DNA from: UBA6918 sp040754425
Lineage (GTDB): Bacteria; Pseudomonadota; Gammaproteobacteria; Burkholderiales; Thiobacillaceae
Length of the DNA stretch: 58,298 nucleotides
NCBI GenBank assembly: GCA_040754425.1
Contig: JBFMCR010000002.1
Coordinates: 1 to 58,298 of the forward strand
Direction: 5' to 3'
Shown: piece after piece, positions 6,416 to 13,293 of the stretch
Layout: each line of letters starts with the position of its first letter
How positions within the stretch are numbered: the first letter of the stretch is position 1
Position numbers and translations under genes: made by a program
Notes under the pieces: model-generated
Seen by the model: only the letters and a program-made list of their open reading frames with translations
What the model was told of the DNA's origin: nothing
Databases searched by the model: none

Positions 6416-6430
6416 CAATCGCTTCGAGAG
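6409..6430 (+). other. Truncated attC marking the end of the array
   Basis: ATGCCTAAC followed by AATCGCTTCGAG is the 5' half of an attC like that at 5851. The sequence then switches to the left end of the RAYT element (AACAGGGTCAGGTCTTGCA), and no 3' core is found beyond the element. The lost half means cassette 10 can no longer be excised normally. Confidence 0.8.
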
Positions 6431-6781
6431 CCAAACAGGGTCAGGTCTTGCAATAACGCATCCCTTCATGCAACACTTCCTCCATGGCACGCCCCCTAAG
6501 ACTCGAACTCTCCGGTGGTCTTTACCACGTTACCTCGCGGGGTGACGGGCGGGANNNNNNNNNNNNNNNNNNNNNNNNNNNNNNNNNNNNNNNNNNNNNN
6601 NNNNNNNNNNNNNNNNNNNNNNNNNNNNNNNNNNNNNNNNNNNNNNNNNNNNNNGAGCCAAACAGGGTCAGGTCTTGCAATAACGCATCCCTTCATGCAA
6701 CACTTCCTCCATGGCACGCCCCCTAAGACTCGAACTCTCCGGTGGTCTTTACCACGTTACCTCGCGGGGTGACGGGCGGGA
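6428..6781 (+). repeat. 127-bp exact duplication across the gap (probable assembly artefact)
   Basis: 6428-6554 and 6655-6781 are identical throughout, starting at GAGCCAAACAGGG and ending at GACGGGCGGGA. They include the RAYT left end and the first 71 bp of its gene. A length of 127 equals a common largest k-mer of short-read assemblers, as expected if two adjacent graph contigs sharing one k-mer were joined with Ns. Collapsing it would remove 227 bp and join the truncated attC directly to the intact RAYT gene. Confidence 0.85.
6555..6654. other. Assembly gap of exactly 100 N
   Basis: One hundred N residues, a conventional placeholder length. The 127 bp before the gap (6428-6554) recur exactly after it (6655-6781), so the two contig ends overlap and no real sequence need be missing. 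Confidence 0.98.
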
Positions 6782-7565
6782 GGATATTTACCTGTCCGAT
6801 CAGGATCGCGAGGCTTGGCTGGAAGTGCTGGCTCAGGTCTGCCGGCGCTTTAACTGGGTATGCCATGCCTGGTGCCAGATGACCAATCATTACCACCTGT
6901 TGATAGAAACGCCTGAGGCGAACCTGGCCCAGGGCATGCGGCAACTCAACGGGGTCTATACCCAGCGCTTCAACCGTGCGCATGGCCGGGTCGGGCATGT
7001 ATTCCAGGGGCGCTACAAAGCCATTTTGGTGGAACGCGACAGTTACCTGCTTGAACTGTCGCGCTATGTCGTACTTAACCCTCTGCGCGCAAAAATGGTG
7101 AAACGGCTGGAAGCCTGGCCATGGAGCAGCTATCTTGCCACCTGCGGCCAAGTACCCGCCCCCGCCTGGCTGCAGACGGACTGGATACTGGCGCAATTCG
7201 GCAAGCAGCGTGTCAGCGCCACCCGCAAGTATGTGCAGTTCGTGCATGAAGGCGCCCGCCTGCCGAGCGTGTGGACGCAGTTGCAGGGCCAGATCTATTT
7301 GGGTTCTGAGGCTTTCGTGAAGAAGATGCAGTCGAAGATAGAGCAGGCGCCAACGCTGGGCGAAATACCCCGAGCCCAGCGGCGTGCATTGACTCGGTCC
7401 CTGGCTGAATTCGAGAAGCGCTACGAACGCAAGGAGGCAATGGCACGCGCCTACCTGTCGGGCCAGCATACGATGGCGGCGATAGCCCGCCACTTTGGTG
7501 TGCATTATTCGACGGTGAGCAGAATGGTGAGGGAATATGAAAAGCCGGAGAAGAAGAAGGGGTGA
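6711..7565 (+). CDS. REP-associated tyrosine transposase (RAYT, Y1/HUH type)
   Basis: A 284-residue protein. The metal-binding HUH motif is HYH at residues 60-62 (QMTNHYHLLIETP), and the catalytic Tyr is in LSRYVVLNPLRAK (about residue 119). VGHVFQGRYK lies between, all typical of the TnpA-REP family. The C-terminal part (about 225-275) has a helix-turn-helix (MAAIARHFGVHYSTVSRMVREY), an extension seen in longer members of the family. The gene is complete after the gap. A 71-bp copy of its start sits before the gap and is not a second gene. It acts as a single-strand nuclease on REP-like palindromes, here presumably the repeats at 7576-7653. Confidence 0.93.
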   Translation: MARPLRLELSGGLYHVTSRGDGREDIYLSDQDREAWLEVLAQVCRRFNWVCHAWCQMTNHYHLLIETPEANLAQGMRQLNGVYTQRFNRAHGRVGHVFQGRYKAILVERDSYLLELSRYVVLNPLRAKMVKRLEAWPWSSYLATCGQVPAPAWLQTDWILAQFGKQRVSATRKYVQFVHEGARLPSVWTQLQGQIYLGSEAFVKKMQSKIEQAPTLGEIPRAQRRALTRSLAEFEKRYERKEAMARAYLSGQHTMAAIARHFGVHYSTVSRMVREYEKPEKKKG

Positions 7566-7575
7566 AATGTGTTAA

Positions 7576-7653
7576 TGCAAGACCTGACCCTATCCATGCT
7601 ATTAATGCAAGACCTGACCCTATCCATGACCCATGCAAGACCTGACCCTATCC
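7576..7653 (+). repeat. Three direct REP-like repeats at the RAYT right end
   Basis: TGCAAGACCTGACCCTATCC occurs at 7576-7595, 7606-7625 and 7634-7653, with 8-10 bp between copies. An inverted copy (AACAGGGTCAGGTCTTGCA) bounds the element on the left. They are likely recognition sequences of the RAYT. The following 7654-7782 holds only a small dyad (AGCTCC/GGAGCT) and no gene that I can see. Confidence 0.85.
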
Positions 7654-7782
7654 GTGCAGCTCCTGACAGCACGGAGCTGGCGTGGTGGTTAACCCCCGCT
7701 TCAAGCAGGGTACGCTCCAACAGCCGTCTTCGTCACCCTCCCCGGGGGTAAGGTTGTTTCGTTCCCATCAACGATCAGGCCG

Positions 7783-8628
7783 TCATTCCTGGCCCTGCAC
7801 CAGGAGGGCATAAAGCTCGGCCTTCTTGCGCCCGGTCAATTTGGCGGCGATTTTCGCCGCCTGGGCGGCCGGCAGTTCTTCCGCCAGCACGCGCAGGATA
7901 TGTTCGGCTCCGGCCATGTCCGTATCTGCAGCCGCAGCGCCTTCCACCATCAGCACGAATTCGCCTTTTTCGCGGTACGCGCCGGCATCGAGCCAGGCCG
8001 TGGTCTCGTCGAGCCGCATGCAGGCGGTTTCCTCGAACTGCTTGGTGAGTTCGCGCGCGATGCAGATGCGCCGGTCGCCGCCCAGCACCGCGGCGAGGTC
8101 GGCCAGGGTTTCGCGCACGCGGTGCGGCGCTTCGAAGAACACCAGCACGGCAGGCAGATGTTTCCAGGCGCGGATCGCATCGCGCCGCGCTTTCTGCCTG
8201 GGCGGCAGGAAGCCGGCAAACAGCCAGGGGCCTGGGGCAAAGCCCGCCACCGACATCGCGGCGACAACCGCGCTCGGCCCCGGCACCGGCACGACCGCAA
8301 GCCCCGCTTCGCGCACCGCGGCGACGAGAAGGGCACCGGGATCGGAAATCGCCGGCGTGCCGGCGTCCGAGACATAGGCAACCGCTTCGCCGGCGGCGAT
8401 TTTTGCGATCAGCTTTTCCGCGCCCTGGCGCTCGTTGTGCTCGCGCACGGAAAGCAGCGGCTTGCGGATGCCCAGCGCCGCCAGCAGCCGGCCGGTCACG
8501 CGTGTATCCTCGGCCGCGATGCAATCCGCGCGCTTGAGCACATCGAGCGCGCGCTGCGTGATGTCCCCAAGGTTTCCGATCGGTGTTGCGACCACATACA
8601 ATGCGGGCAATAGAGGCGCCTTGTCCAT
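7783..8628 (-). CDS. rsmI: 16S rRNA (cytidine1402-2'-O)-methyltransferase RsmI
   Basis: A 281-residue tetrapyrrole-methylase-family enzyme that 2'-O-methylates C1402 of 16S rRNA with SAM, tuning the P site. Family motifs are YVVATPIGNLGDIT (about 10-23), AEDTRVTGRLL, YVSDAGTPAISDPG and VPGPSA. The C-terminal ELTKQFEE and KKAELYALL regions are also conserved. The start chosen is MDKAPLLPALYVV; an upstream in-frame extension of 34 residues would run into yraN on the other strand and lacks family similarity. It is transcribed divergently from yraN, with the two ATG codons overlapping on CATG (8626-8629). The rsmI-yraN-diaA-dolP neighbourhood is the same as in enterobacteria, minus lpoA. Confidence 0.96.
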   Translation of the reverse strand: MDKAPLLPALYVVATPIGNLGDITQRALDVLKRADCIAAEDTRVTGRLLAALGIRKPLLSVREHNERQGAEKLIAKIAAGEAVAYVSDAGTPAISDPGALLVAAVREAGLAVVPVPGPSAVVAAMSVAGFAPGPWLFAGFLPPRQKARRDAIRAWKHLPAVLVFFEAPHRVRETLADLAAVLGGDRRICIARELTKQFEETACMRLDETTAWLDAGAYREKGEFVLMVEGAAAADTDMAGAEHILRVLAEELPAAQAAKIAAKLTGRKKAELYALLVQGQE

Positions 8629-8995
8629 GCCGTCATTGTCGCAAATGCTGAAGCAACTATTGGGAAAATTCGCCGAGAACCGCGCGGAAAAACTGCTCCG
8701 CGAAGCCGGCCTCGTCATTCTTGCCCGCAATTACCGCTGCCGCCAGGGCGAAATCGACCTCATCGCGCAGGACGGCGACACCGTGGTATTCGTGGAAGTG
8801 AGAAGCCGCGGCCGCCAGGATTACGGCAGCGCGGCCGAGAGCATTACCCCGGCCAAGCAGCGCCGCATCGCCGCGGCCGCGCGCCATTACCTCGCCCGGC
8901 TTCCGCACATGCCCATCTGCCGCTTCGACGCGGTGACCGTGGATGCGGGCGGCGAGCCCGCGTGGATCAGGTCGGCATTCGAGGATGTGGGATAA
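8627..8995 (+). CDS. yraN: YraN/UPF0102 family nuclease-like protein
   Basis: A 122-residue protein with the UPF0102 signature: AEKLLREAGLVILARNYRCRQGEIDLIAQDGDTVVFVEVRSR. GEIDLI and FVEVRSR form a PD-(D/E)XK-type core (Glu, Asp, ExR in place of ExK). Its role is not settled; neighbours and fold suggest Holliday-junction or DNA-processing functions. ATG 8627 was chosen for the GAGG at 8613-8616; ATG 8645 (MLKQLLGK) is an alternative without a ribosome-binding site. It lies 45 bp upstream of diaA in the same direction and probably shares its transcript. Confidence 0.92.
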   Translation: MPSLSQMLKQLLGKFAENRAEKLLREAGLVILARNYRCRQGEIDLIAQDGDTVVFVEVRSRGRQDYGSAAESITPAKQRRIAAAARHYLARLPHMPICRFDAVTVDAGGEPAWIRSAFEDVG

Positions 8996-9040
8996 TCGGC
9001 CGCTGCAAAGCAAAGCTCGTTACCCGGAACCGAAACACAC

Positions 9041-9628
9041 ATGATCGACCGCATCATCGGCCACTTCAACGAATCGGCGCGCCTGAAGCTGGACGTGGCC
9101 GACCTGCTGGCGCCGGCGGTAGCCGGTGCCGCCGAACTCGTCCTGCAATGCATACTGCGCGACGGCAAGGTGCTGTCCTGCGGCAACGGCGGATCGGCTG
9201 CGGATGCGCAGCACTTTTCATCCAAAATGATGAGCCGTTTCGAGCACGAGCGCCCGGGTCTGCCGGCCATCGCGCTGACCACCGACACTTCCACGCTGAC
9301 CTCCATCGCCAACGATCTCGCGTTCGACCAGGTGTTCGCGCGCCAGATCTCCGCGCTGGGGCTTCCCGGCGACGTGCTGCTCGCGATTTCGACCAGCGGC
9401 AGTTCGCCCAACATCCTCGCCGCCGCCGAAGCTGCGCGCGACCGCGACATGACGGTCATCGCGCTCACCGGCCATGATGGCGGCAGGCTTGCGGAACAAT
9501 TGAGCGATCGCGACGTTCTCATCTGCGTGCCGGCGGATTCCGCCGCACGCATACAGGAAATACATTTATTGGTCATACACTGTCTGTGCGATGCCGTGGA
9601 CAGTGCCCTGCTTGGAGTCGAAACATGA
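9041..9628 (+). CDS. diaA: SIS-domain protein DiaA / phosphoheptose isomerase-like
   Basis: A 195-residue single SIS domain: GKVLSCGNGGSAADAQHFSSKM (about 41-62), LAISTSGSSPNIL (about 114-126) and EIHLLVIHCLCDAVD near the C-terminus. The family includes GmhA (sedoheptulose-7-phosphate isomerase) and DiaA, which binds DnaA tetramers and stimulates initiation at oriC. The position between yraN and the BON lipoprotein gene is that of diaA in gammaproteobacteria, so DiaA is favoured over GmhA. No other heptose genes are nearby. The stop overlaps the next start (ATGA at 9625-9628), implying translational coupling with dolP. Confidence 0.88.
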   Translation: MIDRIIGHFNESARLKLDVADLLAPAVAGAAELVLQCILRDGKVLSCGNGGSAADAQHFSSKMMSRFEHERPGLPAIALTTDTSTLTSIANDLAFDQVFARQISALGLPGDVLLAISTSGSSPNILAAAEAARDRDMTVIALTGHDGGRLAEQLSDRDVLICVPADSAARIQEIHLLVIHCLCDAVDSALLGVET

Positions 9629-10197
9629 AAAAACTCGCCTGGCTTGCCCTGCTGTCCGCCTCGCTGCCCGTGGTCCATGGCTGTGCCGCCGTGGCCGTGG
9701 GTGGCGCGGCCACGGCCGCCGTGGTCGCGGACGATCGCCGCATGGCCAGCGTGGTCATACTGGACCAGGAAATCGAACTGCACGCCTATGACCGCCTGAA
9801 CAAGGCTTTCGGCGACAAGCCGGTCAGCGTCTCCACCGTCAGTTTCAACCGCAAGGTGCTGGTGGTCGGCCAGGTGCCCGATGAGACGAGCCGCAAGAAG
9901 GTGGAAGAAATCGTCAAGTCGATTCCCGAAGTCAGGGAAGTGCACAACGAAACCGTCATTTCCGGCGTTTCGTCACTGACTTCGGACGCCAACGACACCG
10001 CCATCACCACCAAAGTGAAGGCCCGCCTGCTCGACAGCGACAAGGTTTCCGCCAACCACGTCAAGGTGGTCACCGAAACCGCCACCGTCTATCTGATGGG
10101 CCTGGTCACGCGCGATGAAGGCGAAGCCGCCGCCAGGATTGCCGCCAGCACGTCTGGCGTCAAAAGCGTGGTGAAGCTTTTCGAGTACATCGATTAG
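9625..10197 (+). CDS. dolP: BON-domain outer-membrane lipoprotein DolP (YraP-like)
   Basis: A 190-residue lipoprotein. The signal peptide is MKKLAWLALLSASLPVVHG followed by Cys20 (lipobox VHGC). Two BON domains follow, about residues 45-115 (LDQEIELHAYDRLNKAF ... VHNETVI) and 122-190 (DTAITTKVKARLLDSDKVSANHVKV ... VKSVVKLFEYID). DolP-type proteins sit at the inner leaflet of the outer membrane, bind anionic lipid and help envelope integrity and BAM activity. ATG 9625 was preferred to an in-frame start at 9586 because only it gives a proper signal peptide and the ATGA overlap with diaA. Confidence 0.92.
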   Translation: MKKLAWLALLSASLPVVHGCAAVAVGGAATAAVVADDRRMASVVILDQEIELHAYDRLNKAFGDKPVSVSTVSFNRKVLVVGQVPDETSRKKVEEIVKSIPEVREVHNETVISGVSSLTSDANDTAITTKVKARLLDSDKVSANHVKVVTETATVYLMGLVTRDEGEAAARIAASTSGVKSVVKLFEYID

Positions 10198-10208
10198 CCT
10201 GTGCACGA

Positions 10209-11702
10209 ATGAAATACCGGGACCTGCGCGACTTCATTGCCCAGCTGGAAAGCATGGGCGAACTCAAGCGCGTCGCGCTCGAAGTCGATCCGCGCCTGGA
10301 AATGACCGAATTCTGCGACCGCGTGCTGAAAAGCGAAGGTCCGGCCATCCTGTTCGAGAAGCCGAAAGGCCACTCGATTCCAGTGTTGGGAAATTTGTTC
10401 GGCACCGTGCGCCGCGTGGCGCTGGGCATGGGCGCGGAAGACCCGCTGCAATTGCGTGAAATCGGTAAGCTGCTCGCCTACCTCAAGGAACCCGAGCCGC
10501 CCAGGGGCCTCAGGGACGCCTGGGAAAAATGGCCGGTGCTCAAACAGGTATTGAACATGGCGCCGAAGGAAGTCGGCAGCGCACCCTGCCAGGACGCGGT
10601 GTGGGAAGGCAGGGACGTCGATCTTGCGAAGCTGCCCGTCCAGACCTGCTGGCCGAACGACGCCGGTCCGCTCATCACCTGGGGCCTGGTGGTGACGAAA
10701 GGCCCGAACAAGAAGCGCCAGAACCTCGGCATCTACCGCCAGCAGGTGATCGGCCCGAACAAGGTCATCATGCGCTGGCTCGCGCACCGCGGCGGCGCGC
10801 TCGACTTCCGCGAGCACCAATCGGCCAATCCCGGCCGGCCCTTCCCGGTGGCCGTGGCGCTGGGCGCCGATCCCGCCACCATCCTCGGCGCAGTCACCCC
10901 GGTGCCGGATTCACTGTCCGAATACCAGTTCGCGGGTCTGCTGCGCGGTTCCAAGACCGAAGTGGTCAAATGCCTAGGCTCCGAGCTGCAGGTGCCGGCG
11001 TCCGCCGAGATCGTGCTCGAGGGCCATATCCATCCCGACCCAATGGCCCCCGAGGGACGCCAAGTTTATGAGTCGGCCCTGGAAGGGCCTTTTGGCGACC
11101 ACACCGGCTACTACAACGAGGTCGAGCGGTTCCCGGTATTCACCATCGACCGCATCACGATGAGGCGCGACCCGATCTACCACAGCACCTACACCGGCAA
11201 GCCGCCGGACGAGCCGGCCATCCTCGGCGTGGCCTTGAACGAAGTGTTCGTGCCGCTGTTGCAAAAGCAGTTTCCCGAGATCGCCGACTTCTACCTGCCG
11301 CCGGAAGGCTGTTCCTACCGCATGGCGGTGGTGAGCATGAAGAAGCAATACCCCGGCCACGCCAAGCGCGTGATGTTCGGCGTGTGGAGCTTCCTTCGGC
11401 AATTCATGTACACCAAGTTCATCCTCGTCACCGACGACGACATCGACGTGCGCGCCTGGAAGGATGTGATGTGGGCGCTGACCACGCGCGTCGATCCCGC
11501 GCGCGATACCCTCATCGTCGAGAATACGCCGATCGATTATCTGGATTTCGCCAGCCCGGTATCGGGCCTGGGCTCCAAGATGGGCATCGACGCCACCAAC
11601 AAGTGGCCGGGCGAGACCAGCCGCGAGTGGGGCACACCCATCAGCATGGACGCCGGGGTGAAAGCGCGCGTCGATGCGCTGTTCGCCCAGCTTGGGCTTT
11701 AG
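10209..11702 (+). CDS. ubiD: UbiD 4-hydroxy-3-polyprenylbenzoate decarboxylase
   Basis: A 497-residue enzyme removing the carboxyl group of the polyprenylated ubiquinone precursor, using prenylated FMN made by UbiX. Recognisable are KYRDLRDFIAQLESMGELKRV at the start, the central block AHRGGALDFREHQ, the acidic active-site region ALEGPFGDHTGYYNEVERFPVF (Glu/Arg/Glu family triad) and the C-terminal FASPVSGLGSKMGIDATNKWPGE. Length is normal for UbiD. It lies 11 bp after dolP and probably shares its transcript. ubiE-ubiJ-ubiB of the same pathway lie 37 kb away in this window. Confidence 0.96.
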   Translation: MKYRDLRDFIAQLESMGELKRVALEVDPRLEMTEFCDRVLKSEGPAILFEKPKGHSIPVLGNLFGTVRRVALGMGAEDPLQLREIGKLLAYLKEPEPPRGLRDAWEKWPVLKQVLNMAPKEVGSAPCQDAVWEGRDVDLAKLPVQTCWPNDAGPLITWGLVVTKGPNKKRQNLGIYRQQVIGPNKVIMRWLAHRGGALDFREHQSANPGRPFPVAVALGADPATILGAVTPVPDSLSEYQFAGLLRGSKTEVVKCLGSELQVPASAEIVLEGHIHPDPMAPEGRQVYESALEGPFGDHTGYYNEVERFPVFTIDRITMRRDPIYHSTYTGKPPDEPAILGVALNEVFVPLLQKQFPEIADFYLPPEGCSYRMAVVSMKKQYPGHAKRVMFGVWSFLRQFMYTKFILVTDDDIDVRAWKDVMWALTTRVDPARDTLIVENTPIDYLDFASPVSGLGSKMGIDATNKWPGETSREWGTPISMDAGVKARVDALFAQLGL

Positions 11703-11746
11703 CCTTAACAGGCTGTTGAAGAACTCTCATCACGGGAAAGCCACAA

Positions 11747-11810
11747 TTAACCGCGGAGTTCGCGGAGTAATGCATGGAAACTCCGCGTCTTCTGCGAGCT
11801 CCGCGGTTAA
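11747..11810. repeat. Nested inverted repeat between ubiD and dacB
   Basis: Outer arms are TTAACCGCGGAG (11747-11758) and CTCCGCGGTTAA (11799-11810). Inner arms are CGCGGAGT (11761-11768) and ACTCCGCG (11780-11787). It lies between convergent genes and could act as a bidirectional terminator, though it lacks a T-tract. Its build, a short GGAG unit repeated on one arm and complemented on the other with TTAA ends, resembles the hairpin family at 24229, 30069, 44855 and 49966. Confidence 0.8.
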
Positions 11811-11823
11811 CCATTGTTGAAAA

Positions 11824-13260
11824 TCACTCCGCCGCCGTCCCCTCGTACACCCAATCGAGTAGCGCCGCCTGGACCGCTTCAGACCGGTCGGCGTTGGCGT
11901 GGTTGACGAACATCACTACGGCAAACCGCCTGCCGCCGCGATCGAGCAGGTAGCCTGCGAGCGAGCGCACGCCATCGAGGCTGCCGGTCTTGAGATGGGC
12001 ATGGCCGCCGAAGGCGCTGCCGTTGAAGCGCTTCTTCAGCGTGCCGTCGGTGGCGCCGATGGGCAGAGCAGACTCCATCTCGGAAAAATACGGGCTGCGG
12101 TACGCCGCCGCCAGCAGCCGGCCCATGCTCTGCGCGCTGATGCGCTCCTCGCGCGACAGGCCGGAGCCGTTTTCCAGAACCAGTTCGGGAAAATCCAGCC
12201 CGTGTGCGAGCAGGATTTCGTGCATGGCCAACAGCGACTTGCCCGGCGTGGCCGGTGCGCCGAATTTTTCCTGGCCCAGGGTCAGGAACAGCATGCGCGC
12301 CATGACATTGCTGGAATGCTTGTTGAGCGGCCGCACGACGTCGACGAGCGGCGGGGACTCGAATTCCAGCAGCGGCACGGCATCGGCCGGGGCAGTGCCC
12401 GGTGCGTAGCCGCCTTCGATCCTGCCGCCGGATTCCTCCCACAGGATGCGGAAAACCTCGGCGAAACTGTGCGCGGGCGCAAACAGGTTTAGCGCAAGCC
12501 TTTTCTCGCCGCAGTCGCGCGGATAGTTTCCCTCGAACACCACGATGCCGCTCACCTCGGCGTCCGGTCTGCTGGCCAGAATGCCGCTGCGCCAGTCATT
12601 GCACGCGCCTTTGACAGGCCGCAGCTGCGAAATGAAGCTCACCCCGGCCAGCGGCAGTTCCGGCAGGATTACGACCGTCTCGCCTTCGGGCATAAGGCGC
12701 ACGCGCTGCACGTTGAAGTCGGCGACGAGCGGCGCCGGCAGGGCGTTGTAGGCGGCGAGGGGTTCGTTGTCGAACGCGCCCGCGTCCATGGGCGGCAAGT
12801 CGTAAAGGGAAAGGTCGAGCAGCAGTCTGCCGCCGATATCGCGCACGCCTTTTTCGCGTAGCGCACGCTGCATGAGCCAGATGCGCTCAAGCGTGAGGTA
12901 GGGGTCGCCGCCGCCGCGCACCACGAGGTCGCCGTGCAGTCTGCCGTCGCGGATTTCGCCTGCCGCCAGCAGCGTGGTTTTCCATGTGTAGGCCGGGCCC
13001 AGGCTCTCCAGCGCGGCATAGGTCGTCACCAGCTTCATGGCCGAGGCCGGATTCATCGGCTGCGCGGCATTGAAGCTCAAAAGCGGCGCGGCGCCGTCGA
13101 GCGGCTGCACGTAGACGGAAACCGCCTCCTGCGGAATGCCGGCCTCATGCAGCGCATCGTCCACGACTTGCGGCAGGCCGTCGGCCCAGGACTGCGACAC
13201 GGCGACCAAGGCCAGCACCTGCAACAGCCGGCAGAAATGCTGACGGATTCTCGTGTTCAT
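11824..13260 (-). CDS. dacB: D-alanyl-D-alanine carboxypeptidase/endopeptidase (PBP4)
   Basis: A 478-residue periplasmic class C penicillin-binding protein that trims and hydrolyses peptide cross-links in peptidoglycan. The signal peptide (MNTRIRQHFCRLLQVLALVAVSQSWA) is followed by the three active-site motifs: SAMK (Ser73-Lys76), SSN in LNKHSSNVMARML and KTG in HLKTGSLDGVRS. The large insert between the first two motifs is typical of DacB. The start at 13258-13260 was preferred over one seven codons upstream because it begins the signal peptide. It is convergent with ubiD across the nested inverted repeat. Upstream lies the split palindromic repeat carrying the IS110 element. Confidence 0.95.
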   Translation of the reverse strand: MNTRIRQHFCRLLQVLALVAVSQSWADGLPQVVDDALHEAGIPQEAVSVYVQPLDGAAPLLSFNAAQPMNPASAMKLVTTYAALESLGPAYTWKTTLLAAGEIRDGRLHGDLVVRGGGDPYLTLERIWLMQRALREKGVRDIGGRLLLDLSLYDLPPMDAGAFDNEPLAAYNALPAPLVADFNVQRVRLMPEGETVVILPELPLAGVSFISQLRPVKGACNDWRSGILASRPDAEVSGIVVFEGNYPRDCGEKRLALNLFAPAHSFAEVFRILWEESGGRIEGGYAPGTAPADAVPLLEFESPPLVDVVRPLNKHSSNVMARMLFLTLGQEKFGAPATPGKSLLAMHEILLAHGLDFPELVLENGSGLSREERISAQSMGRLLAAAYRSPYFSEMESALPIGATDGTLKKRFNGSAFGGHAHLKTGSLDGVRSLAGYLLDRGGRRFAVVMFVNHANADRSEAVQAALLDWVYEGTAAE

Positions 13261-13272
13261 GTTTTGAAGTTT

Positions 13273-13293
13273 ACCCCTCACCCCCAGCCCCTC
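13273..13293. repeat. Left half of a palindromic repeat split by the IS110 element
   Basis: CCCCTCACCCCCAGCCCCTC is the left arm of a C-rich/G-rich hairpin. The right arm resumes at 14331 after the IS. A whole copy of the same unit lies inside the midA-like gene at 18217-18247. Confidence 0.7.

Larger units (their letters stand above)
1..6430 (+). mobile_element. Integron gene-cassette array (ten cassettes, no integrase in window)
   Basis: Successive small genes are separated by 60-100 bp imperfect palindromes that begin with RYYYAAC and end with GTTAG. The cassette starts (base after the G of GTTAG) are 207, 652, 962, 1744, 3464 (after the IS), 3888, 4490, 5024, 5579 and 5919. The decisive sign is that the first bases of each cassette are complementary to the core of the attC at its own far end, as expected for excisable circles: TTAGAGC pairs with GCTCTAA, TTAGGAAC with GTTCCTAA, TTAGGTTTC with GAAACCTAA. 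Base composition is more AT-rich than the chromosomal genes after 7.7 kb. No intI is visible. Orientation places it, if present, upstream of base 1. Confidence 0.93.
6661..7653 (+). mobile_element. REP-associated transposase (RAYT) element
   Basis: The left boundary is AACAGGGTCAGGTCTTGCA (6661-6679; the copy before the gap is 6434-6452). The right boundary is three direct copies of its reverse complement, TGCAAGACCTGACCCTATCC. A single Y1-type transposase gene lies between. The layout matches RAYT or IS200/IS605-like elements bordered by REP-type palindromes. It has replaced the 3' half of the last attC. Confidence 0.85.

Noticed and set aside
6484..6772. Open frames that include runs of unknown residues around the gap
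   Set aside because: They pass through 100 Ns and duplicate the RAYT start. They are artefacts of the assembly gap.
7576..7653. Three regularly spaced repeats as a CRISPR array
   Set aside because: The spacers are only 8-10 bp, the repeat matches the inverted RAYT end, and there are no cas genes.
7654..7782. RNase P RNA gene next to rsmI
   Set aside because: None of the conserved rnpB blocks (GAGGAAAGTCC or ACAGGG-type) are present in this short spacer.
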